DNA from: Verrucomicrobia bacterium TMED56
Lineage (GTDB): Bacteria; Verrucomicrobiota; Verrucomicrobiia; Opitutales; Seribacteraceae
Length of the DNA: 6,804 nt
Direction of reading: 5' to 3'
NCBI GenBank assembly: GCA_002167265.1
Contig: NHDJ01000088.1
Span: 1 to 6,804, forward strand
Shown: positions 1 to 5,669 of the stretch, in pieces
How the letters are laid out: each line of letters opens with the position of its first letter
Position numbering within the stretch: position 1 is the stretch's first letter
The notes under the pieces: model-generated
The model's database searches: none
What the model was told of the DNA's origin: nothing
What the model saw: only the letters and a program-made list of their open reading frames with translations
Translations under genes and position numbers: made by a program

Positions 1-69
1 TTTTTTGCCCCCAGAATGTGGTAAATTTTTTCCTTCTATTGATTTCGAGGATATTTTTAATCTTCCTTC
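1..69. other. non-coding tail downstream of the DUF1475-like gene
   Basis: This AT-rich stretch follows the stop codon of the small membrane-protein gene. It contains T runs on the plus strand but no stable GC stem next to a U tract in either direction, so I cannot call a terminator. No start codon opening a frame that leaves the window is visible on either strand. The next gene, if any, lies beyond the left edge. Confidence 0.5.
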
Positions 70-432
70 TTACCCTTTTGTTCTCTCAGTTTTAACTTTT
101 TTTATATCGCCCAGAAAGAAAATCTTTGCATCTCCTTTACTCTTGGAAAAGGTAATAAGTGCATAAATTCCAGCCACTAGATTACCACCAATAAGTATTG
201 CCACTGACCAGCCCAGGATGATCAACGGACAGGACTCACGACATGCAATCCAACCGATAAAAAACAGGAAACCAACATAGACATCGAAAAGGGAAACGAT
301 TCCCCAGGGATTGTCGATTAACTTGCCCCCGTCAGCCCAAAAATCACCGGCAATGAAACCATAGGTCAAGGCAACTGCCATGACCACCGTCAGGGTGACA
401 AGGTACGCGAGGGCAAACCTCTTGCCCATCAT
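70..432 (-). CDS. small three-helix membrane protein, DUF1475-like
   Basis: The protein has 120 residues and no known biochemical role. Hydrophobic segments at about residues 6-27, 45-62 and 70-95 predict three membrane helices, followed by a basic tail (97-120) rich in Lys. The DNPW motif (40-43) and FDVYVGF (49-55), followed by a Trp-containing helix, resemble the conserved core of DUF1475 as I remember it, where a DPW motif precedes a D-x-Y-x-G-F segment; this is recall, not a search result. Two adjacent ATG codons (432-430 and 429-427) could start it. A GAGG element lies 4 bases before the first and 7 before the second, so the second is spaced slightly better. The gene begins 6 bp after the metY stop and should share its transcript. 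A Cys-x-x-x-Cys pair (C64, C68) sits at the loop after helix 2. Family assignment is moderately sure; being a membrane protein is nearly certain. Confidence 0.75.
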   Translation of the reverse strand: MMGKRFALAYLVTLTVVMAVALTYGFIAGDFWADGGKLIDNPWGIVSLFDVYVGFLFFIGWIACRESCPLIILGWSVAILIGGNLVAGIYALITFSKSKGDAKIFFLGDIKKVKTERTKG

Positions 433-436
433 AAAA

Positions 437-440
437 CCTC
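437..440 (-). promoter_or_regulatory. Shine-Dalgarno-like GAGG overlapping the metY stop codon
   Basis: Read on the minus strand, GAGG shares two bases with the TGA stop of metY (441-439) and lies just before the tandem ATGs of the membrane-protein gene. It is the only clear Shine-Dalgarno match before any gene start in the window. The layout suggests that ribosomes finishing metY re-initiate on the downstream gene. Coupling is inferred from spacing. Confidence 0.6.
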
Positions 441-1722
441 AGGAAGTGGCAGCCGACAAAGCCTGCTCAATATCAGCAATGATATCATCGGAGTGCTCTA
501 TGCCGATAGACAAACGGACCAGTTCTGGGCTGATTCCACCCGCTTTTTGCTGTTCCTCATTCAACTGTGAATGCGTTGTGGTGGCCGGATGAATTGCAAG
601 ACTCTTCGCATCCCCGACATTCGCGAGATGAGAGAAAAGTTTTAGATGGTCGATAAACTTGGGTCCCGCCTCTGTTCCTCCCCTGATACCAAAAACCACC
701 ATCGATCCACCTTTTCCGTCCAAATACTTTTGATTGAGAGTATTCATCGGATCTCCTTCCAACCCGGGAAAACGGACCCACTCCACGGAGGCGTGATCTT
801 GAAGGTACTTTGCAACCTTCAGGGCGTTTTCACAATGACGCTCCATGCGTAAAGGAAGGGTTTCAATGCCCTGAATAAACTGCCAGGAATTATCCGGGGA
901 AATACAGGCTCCCAAGTTACGCAGGGGAACGGTGCGCATTCTGAGAATAAAAGCGAGGGGAGCGAGAGGCTCAGGCAGATCATGTCCCCAGCGAAGTCCA
1001 TGGTAGCTATTATCCGGCTCGTCGTATAGTGGAAAGTTTCCGTTTTTCCAGTTAAAAGTCCCTGAGTCCACGACCACGCCACCAATTCCGTTACCATGCC
1101 CGCCCAGCCATTTAGTTAAGGAATGAACCACGATTGCTGCACCATGCTCGATCGGACGGGTCAGGTATGGAGTGGAAAAGGTGCTGTCCACAATGGTTGG
1201 AATACCATGATCAAGACCGATTTTGGAAATCGCTTCAATATCAGCAACATCTAGTCCCGGATTGCTCACGGTCTCACAAAAGAGTGCCTTGGTCTTGTCG
1301 GTGATAGCAGCCGCATAATTTTGCGGATCATTTGGATCCACGAATTTTACCTTGATTCCAAATTTGGGAAGAATGTCGTTAAACTGGGTGTAGGTTCCAC
1401 CGTATAGATTGTTGGCGGAAACAATTTCATCCCCTTCCTGTGCCATGTTGATGATGGAGTAGAATACCCCGCTGGTTCCAGATGCCAGTCCCAGAGCAGC
1501 AGCCCCACCATCTAGGGCGGCTACACGCTGTTCGAGGACATCGGTGGTCGGGTTCATTAGGCGGGTATAAATATTTCCCAGCTCGCGCAATCCAAAAAGA
1601 TTGGCTGCGTGCTCAGTGTCGTTAAACACAAAGGAACTGGTCTTGTACAAAGGAACTGCACAGGAATTGGTTGTGGCTTCGGGCTGGTATCCCGCATGGA
1701 GGCATTGAGTTTCTAATTTCAT
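439..1722 (-). CDS. metY: O-acetylhomoserine sulfhydrylase (MetY, PLP-dependent)
   Basis: This 427-residue cytoplasmic enzyme belongs to the Cys/Met-metabolism PLP family (fold type I). Members of this type replace the acetyl group of O-acetyl-L-homoserine with sulfide to give homocysteine, the direct-sulfhydrylation route to methionine. Visible landmarks are Y52-T-R54 (phosphate contact with the partner subunit), S81-G-T-S-G (phosphate-binding loop), Y107 (ring stacking), D179 in VDSTFSTP (pyridine nitrogen), the Schiff-base lysine K204 in HSLTKW, and R403 in VRLSIGIE (substrate carboxylate). The length and the long insertion around residues 220-280 fit MetY/Met17 better than the roughly 390-residue cystathionine gamma-synthase or beta-lyase groups. 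The ATG at 1722 begins MKLETQCLHAGY, the usual family start. No Shine-Dalgarno is present; the leader is pyrimidine-rich. It is followed after 6 bp by the membrane-protein gene. All key residues are present, so it should be active. Confidence 0.93.
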   Translation of the reverse strand: MKLETQCLHAGYQPEATTNSCAVPLYKTSSFVFNDTEHAANLFGLRELGNIYTRLMNPTTDVLEQRVAALDGGAAALGLASGTSGVFYSIINMAQEGDEIVSANNLYGGTYTQFNDILPKFGIKVKFVDPNDPQNYAAAITDKTKALFCETVSNPGLDVADIEAISKIGLDHGIPTIVDSTFSTPYLTRPIEHGAAIVVHSLTKWLGGHGNGIGGVVVDSGTFNWKNGNFPLYDEPDNSYHGLRWGHDLPEPLAPLAFILRMRTVPLRNLGACISPDNSWQFIQGIETLPLRMERHCENALKVAKYLQDHASVEWVRFPGLEGDPMNTLNQKYLDGKGGSMVVFGIRGGTEAGPKFIDHLKLFSHLANVGDAKSLAIHPATTTHSQLNEEQQKAGGISPELVRLSIGIEHSDDIIADIEQALSAATS

Positions 1723-1852
1723 AATATAAAAAGAAGAAGTAAGGAGAGTGAGTATAAGGGTAAAATATTAAATTGAGGAAAATTCTTTGTGAAATCAACT
1801 CTTTAGATTGAATCAACCTGTTTGGTCGACCCTTTATTATGTCATAAAATTA
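1723..1852. other. intergenic region between the CxxCH gene and metY
   Basis: This 130-bp AT-rich spacer holds the 3' tail of the CxxCH gene and the presumed promoter and leader of metY, all on the minus strand. It contains an imperfect palindrome around 1808-1818 (GATTGAATCAA), the palindrome GGTCGACC near 1825-1832, and two copies of GTTGATT 18 bp apart on the minus strand. None forms a convincing rho-independent terminator. It is too short and lacks the stems needed for a SAM-I-type riboswitch, although such switches control metY in other bacteria. Function of the repeats is unknown. Confidence 0.4.
1751..1756 (-). promoter_or_regulatory. candidate -10 element (TATACT) for metY
   Basis: On the minus strand TATACT matches the sigma-70 -10 consensus at five of six positions and would start transcription about 22 bases before the metY ATG. 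No good -35 box lies at the usual 16-18 bp distance, so this is a weak prediction. Confidence 0.25.
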
Positions 1853-4846
1853 TTATTTCACCTGAACAGGATGCATTAGGTAGGCAATCAGGTCAGATCG
1901 TTCACTCTCCCCCAGGTTGTCAAGCAATCCTACCGGCATGATGGAATTTGATAAAGTTTCCCGCTTTCCGATCGCTGACTTACTGACCACCGTTTCCGAA
2001 CCCGGCATTCTCAGGGTCAGCGAATTCCTGTCCTGTCCGGTAATCATTCCACTAAGTACCCGTCCATCCTTCAAATGAATGACATTCATTCGATAATCCG
2101 CCGAAACCGCACTGTTTGGATCGACAATATTTTCCAAAAGATAATCAATATTCGAACGGCCTGATCCCGTCAGGTCAGGTCCGAGTTTCCCTCCATCTCC
2201 GTATAGAATATGACATCCAGCACAATTTTGCTGAAACAGGTCGCGCCCGTTTTCAAGGTCCGCCCTGCTCAAATGAGCAAGGGTCAATGCCTCCTTCAAT
2301 TCAAGCTTCCTTTTTTCTAGTGCATCGGGAGAAGTCCTTACCACTCCCCAGATCCTTTGAAGTTTCTCATTCAACTCCTGATCATCCAATGCCTGAATCT
2401 GGGAAGCATGATAGGGAGAAATCATGCCCTTGGGAATCTTGCCAGCATCCATTTCTAGCAGCAAATCTTCTGCCCAACTAACTCTGCCACAAAGGATTTC
2501 CACCAACTCACCCTGTTGATCCCTTGGAAATTCGTTCATTTTTGCGATCAGTTTTTTCCCGATTTCAGCATCCTCAAAACGGGAGAGTCCGCGGGCGGCA
2601 ATTCCCTGCATATTCGAATCTTTGAGCAATTTTTCACACAGGGATTGTAGGTTTGGAGATTCTGAGTCAATGAGGATTTGCAGGGTCTGTCTGCGGATGA
2701 TGGGATCCTCCTGAGCATTAACCACCACCTTTTCCATCTTTTCGGCTGCCCGCTCATCCCCGAAAAATACACTCAGCTTTAAAACGGTGGGATTTGTTCC
2801 CAATTTAGATCTCACTGTATCCCACTTTGCGGGCTTGGTAAATTCCTTGATTCCCAGAACCGCACGCTCAACCCCTGTCAGCAGGGAGTCGGAATGACCT
2901 GCTTGGTCTCCGACCAAGTCCAAAAGGGCATCGAATGCAAGAGGATGTTCAGTAAAACGCTCTGTAATTGCACGGGCAACCCAGGTTCGCAATTGGGGCC
3001 ATTCGGTGGCACGAGCGAGCCCAATCAATCTATTTGGGGCATTCTTTACCAGTGGATGAATGCCCGCCCATACCAGCATGGGAAGGTTGTGATCGTTGGC
3101 AACTTCCGTTTTTGAAGCCAGGGCCTTGGCCAATTCACCACGCGACGAAACCGGCAATCTCTGCAAAGATGAAGCGAGAGCCAACCGGACCAGTCCGGAT
3201 TGATCGGTCTTTGCGAGGGAGATAAACTTTTTTTCGAGGATTGGATTGCCCACAGGCAAGTTCTTTACCATAGGTCCAAACAATGAATCAATTGGCTGTC
3301 CATCGATGATCAGTCGAATAGCCCAAGTACGAAGATGTTCATTCGGATCATCGAAATATCTTTCTGGAATCAGTTTATTCAATGCGTTCAGTCCCCACAT
3401 TGCCCGTAACCGGATCGATGCCTTTATCTTTTTATCGACAAGGATTTCTTCACAGATCCGAATGGTTTTCTCACGAAGTGGCAGTCTATTTTCTGAAAGT
3501 GACTGTAACCATTGACGGGCAAACCATGCATTGGGATGTCGAATGAGCGCCTCCGGATCAGCTTCTGCCTTTTTAAGAACAGTCAAATCCGCCAACGGAT
3601 TCTTTTGGTGAAAAAATTTGTAAATTCTGCCACTCGTCCGGTGCACCCCGGTATGGTCATGGCATTCTCCGGTATCACTCCAGTCGAGCCCGTAGATCGC
3701 CCTGTCCGGGCCGACGCTAACTTCCATTCCACGGAACCACTCGTTTGCATTAAGAAAAACATCTTTTTCGTGCACCCCAGTGTATCCGCTGCCCTTTCTT
3801 TTTAACCTTTCCCTGTTGAGCCGCCGGCCGTGCTGGTTCCAAGTAAGCAAACGGTTACTCCATTCACTGGGAAAATGATCGGCCTGATAGATTGCCATTC
3901 CCACATGGGCATGCCCGCCCCCAAAATCATTGGCCGCCCCGTTACGTGACTTGTGCCAGGCAAGATTGGTGTCGTAGTGAAAATGATCCGCATGCTGGGA
4001 CATCCGTTCATAGATCAATGGATTCTGGGATGCCCCGCTGCCTGACTCCCGGTAATGGGCACCGGGAATCATGTGCCACATATGCCCGATCACCGTATTA
4101 ATAAAAAATAATTCACCGTGCTCATCCCAGTCATGTCCCCATGGATTGACCGTACCGTGAGCCAGCACCTCGACGACTTTTCGCTTCGGATGATAACGCC
4201 AGATTCCCCCGTCAATCGGATATCGCAACTCATCGGATGTACCCGGCACCCCGATTTTACCGGGGCAGGAATGTCCACATCTACCATACAGCCATCCATC
4301 CGGTCCCCAGCGCAAACCATTAGCAAAATTATGGTAATTTCCACGGGCCACATCAAACCCGTCGAGCATCACTTCCGGCTCCCCGTCGGGAACAAGATTC
4401 CCGTCCCGGTCGGGAATGAAAAGCAATTGTGGAGGACACATCAACCAGACTCCTCCATGTCCGACCTCCACGCTGGTCAGCATCTGCACTTTATCGGTGA
4501 ATACTTTCCGGGTTTCCGCCCGGCCATCCCCGTCCTCATCCGCAAGCACGATCACCCGGTCCCGAAGGCTGAGGTCGAACCTTACCTTTCGGCTTCCGTA
4601 GGTGTAATTCTCCGCGACCCACATCCGTCCCTTACGATCCCATGCCATCGCAATCGGATTCTGTACTTCAGGTTCACCCGCCCAGACCTGTACCTTCACA
4701 CCATCGGGCAAAGAAAAAGACTGAGCACTTTCCTCCGCACTGGGCGGATTGGAATCAGTGGTCGACTCGGTATTCAGAAGCTCGGGAAATTTATCCGCCT
4801 GCAAGGGAATTGAAAACAAGAGCCAAAAAACCAAAGAAAATCTCAT
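1853..4846 (-). CDS. exported PVC-type dehydrogenase-like protein with HEAT-like region and CxxCH cytochrome domain
   Basis: This 997-residue protein is a likely exported redox enzyme of unknown substrate. In order: signal peptide 1-17 (hydrophobic core, cleavage after LQA); a Ser/Pro/Thr-rich linker to about 45; a beta-propeller at about 45-410 of the TIGR02604 type ('putative membrane-bound dehydrogenase'), with NFANGLRWGPDGWLYG (173-188) and a His-rich stretch (285-325); an all-alpha HEAT-like region at about 430-845; and a C-terminal TIGR02603-type haem domain at about 862-995. Haem attaches at C875-A-G-C878-H879 (codons 2224-2210), and M970 in SIMPVG is the likely second iron ligand. D103-E-D-G-D-G and D146-R-D-G-N resemble calcium loops. 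There is no lipobox and no second membrane helix, so it is probably periplasmic. The ATG at 4846 gives the signal peptide directly but has no Shine-Dalgarno. Family naming is recalled from motifs. The domain set is largely restricted to PVC bacteria, where such proteins occur as large paralogous sets, often near sulfatases and glycan genes. The propeller probably oxidises a sugar or alcohol and passes electrons to the haem; this is inference. Confidence 0.92.
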   Translation of the reverse strand: MRFSLVFWLLFSIPLQADKFPELLNTESTTDSNPPSAEESAQSFSLPDGVKVQVWAGEPEVQNPIAMAWDRKGRMWVAENYTYGSRKVRFDLSLRDRVIVLADEDGDGRAETRKVFTDKVQMLTSVEVGHGGVWLMCPPQLLFIPDRDGNLVPDGEPEVMLDGFDVARGNYHNFANGLRWGPDGWLYGRCGHSCPGKIGVPGTSDELRYPIDGGIWRYHPKRKVVEVLAHGTVNPWGHDWDEHGELFFINTVIGHMWHMIPGAHYRESGSGASQNPLIYERMSQHADHFHYDTNLAWHKSRNGAANDFGGGHAHVGMAIYQADHFPSEWSNRLLTWNQHGRRLNRERLKRKGSGYTGVHEKDVFLNANEWFRGMEVSVGPDRAIYGLDWSDTGECHDHTGVHRTSGRIYKFFHQKNPLADLTVLKKAEADPEALIRHPNAWFARQWLQSLSENRLPLREKTIRICEEILVDKKIKASIRLRAMWGLNALNKLIPERYFDDPNEHLRTWAIRLIIDGQPIDSLFGPMVKNLPVGNPILEKKFISLAKTDQSGLVRLALASSLQRLPVSSRGELAKALASKTEVANDHNLPMLVWAGIHPLVKNAPNRLIGLARATEWPQLRTWVARAITERFTEHPLAFDALLDLVGDQAGHSDSLLTGVERAVLGIKEFTKPAKWDTVRSKLGTNPTVLKLSVFFGDERAAEKMEKVVVNAQEDPIIRRQTLQILIDSESPNLQSLCEKLLKDSNMQGIAARGLSRFEDAEIGKKLIAKMNEFPRDQQGELVEILCGRVSWAEDLLLEMDAGKIPKGMISPYHASQIQALDDQELNEKLQRIWGVVRTSPDALEKRKLELKEALTLAHLSRADLENGRDLFQQNCAGCHILYGDGGKLGPDLTGSGRSNIDYLLENIVDPNSAVSADYRMNVIHLKDGRVLSGMITGQDRNSLTLRMPGSETVVSKSAIGKRETLSNSIMPVGLLDNLGESERSDLIAYLMHPVQVK

Positions 4847-4854
4847 TAAGAATC

Positions 4855-4882
4855 ATTCAAACAAACTAACAATATTCGTCAA
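4855..4882 (-). promoter_or_regulatory. candidate sigma-70 promoter for the CxxCH gene
   Basis: On the minus strand TTGACG (4882-4877, five of six to -35 consensus) is followed after 16 bp by TTGAAT (4860-4855, four of six to -10 consensus). Transcription would begin within a few bases of the ATG at 4846, giving a nearly leaderless message. That would agree with the missing Shine-Dalgarno, but the -10 match is weak. Confidence 0.3.
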
Positions 4883-4901
4883 ATTACAATCCCATTTAAT
4901 T

Positions 4902-4923
4902 AAATTATTAGTTCGAATAATTT
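4902..4923. repeat. 8-bp inverted repeat in the divergent promoter region
   Basis: AAATTATT (4902-4909) and AATAATTT (4916-4923) are perfect inverted arms separated by 6 bases. Just upstream is the 12-bp perfect palindrome ATTTAATTAAAT (4894-4905), which shares 4 bases with the left arm. The repeat lies between the two diverging genes and touches the candidate -35 of the SGNH gene, so it could be an operator. AT-rich DNA produces such symmetry by chance, so the functional call is weak. Confidence 0.35.
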
Positions 4924-4948
4924 GATGATTGCGAACCTCGTTTAAAAT
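4922..4948 (+). promoter_or_regulatory. candidate sigma-70 promoter for the SGNH hydrolase gene
   Basis: TTGATG (4922-4927) and TAAAAT (4943-4948) match the -35 and -10 consensus at four and five of six positions, but the 15-bp spacing is short. The predicted start near 4955 would lie downstream of the TTG at 4929 and about 10 bases before the ATG at 4965. This supports the ATG as the true start. Confidence 0.3.
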
Positions 4949-4964
4949 AGATCTTTGTAATTCT

Positions 4965-5669
4965 ATGAAATTCTTTCCGGTACTTATAATGACATTTATT
5001 TTTTCTCTTTATACATTAACGGAAGCTCAGCAGAAAAAGAAACCAGTCCGCGTAAACCCTATGACTCCTATTGTCGGGGTTAATGGACTTCCCCATGCTC
5101 TGATCATCGGAGATTCCATAAGTATAGGATACACCCTGCCCACCCGGGCATTGCTCAAGGGAAAAGTTAATTTGCACAGGATTCCCACCAACGGAGGACC
5201 CACCACCAAAGGAATAGCCGAGATTGAAAAATGGCTGGGTAATAAAAACTGGGATCTAATTCATTTCAATTGGGGTCTGCATGATCTGAAGTTTATGGGA
5301 AAGGATGGTACCAACCTGGTTCCCAGGGAGCAGGGTGGAATGGTCCAGGTACCTCTGTCGGATTATGAAAAAAACCTGGAAAAACTGGTTGTTCGGATGA
5401 AAAAATCCGCCAAGCAAGTGGTCTGGCGCAACACCACACCGATTCCTCCAGGTTCCAAGGCCAGATATGTTGGAGATTCAGTAAAATATAACCAAGCGGC
5501 CAGCTTGATTATGAAAAAGCACGGCGTGCCCACCCTCGACCTCTTCACCCCGAGCAAAGTGAATATGAACGACTGGATGCGGGAGGCAAATGTTCACTAT
5601 TTCCCCCACGGCTCACAGGCACTGGCGGAGTTGGTCGCTCAAGACATTCTTGAACGCCTTAAGAACTAA
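4965..5669 (+). CDS. exported SGNH/GDSL-fold hydrolase
   Basis: Starting at the ATG at 4965 the product has 234 residues. A TTG at 4929 would add 12 residues before an obvious signal peptide, so the ATG is preferred: K2, a hydrophobic core at 3-19, and likely cleavage after A21 (LTEA, then QQKKK). The SGNH fold is shown by block I ALIIGDSISIGY with nucleophile S51 in G49-D-S, a block II-like NGGPTTKG (G78/G79), block III HFNWGLHD (N102, G104; His replaces Asn in the usual GxND), and block V NVHYFPHGSQALAE with catalytic H211. The acid normally just before this His is not obvious: the near positions are A208 and N209, with E207 further off. Related PVC enzymes act as esterases on polysaccharide acyl groups, but the substrate cannot be read here. 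It diverges from the CxxCH gene and its TAA overlaps the stop of the protease gene. Fold assignment is strong; catalytic competence is less sure. Confidence 0.88.
   Translation: MKFFPVLIMTFIFSLYTLTEAQQKKKPVRVNPMTPIVGVNGLPHALIIGDSISIGYTLPTRALLKGKVNLHRIPTNGGPTTKGIAEIEKWLGNKNWDLIHFNWGLHDLKFMGKDGTNLVPREQGGMVQVPLSDYEKNLEKLVVRMKKSAKQVVWRNTTPIPPGSKARYVGDSVKYNQAASLIMKKHGVPTLDLFTPSKVNMNDWMREANVHYFPHGSQALAELVAQDILERLKN

Noticed and set aside
1..69. Rho-independent terminator for the metY pair
   Set aside because: The T runs on the plus strand correspond to A runs in the minus-strand transcript, and no GC-rich stem precedes a U tract in that direction.
439..1722. Cystathionine gamma-synthase or beta-lyase instead of MetY
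   Set aside because: These share the PLP motifs, but the length, the insertion after the lysine motif and the N-terminal ETQCLHAGY pattern fit O-acetylhomoserine sulfhydrylases better.
1723..1852. Possible SAM-type riboswitch upstream of metY
   Set aside because: Sought because such switches often control metY. The stretch is AT-rich and short, and I see neither the multi-stem junction pattern of SAM-I nor a terminator helix.
1789..1861. GTGAAAT (1789-1795) and ATTTCAC (1855-1861) inverted arms across the metY upstream region
   Set aside because: Only 7 bp, 59 bp apart, and one arm overlaps the CxxCH stop codon. A match this short is expected by chance in AT-rich DNA.
4118..4813. 231-codon open frame antisense to the N-terminal half of the CxxCH gene
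   Set aside because: The product has no recognisable domain or signal, and the minus-strand frame encodes a clear conserved protein. The open frame is a by-product of the codon use of that gene.
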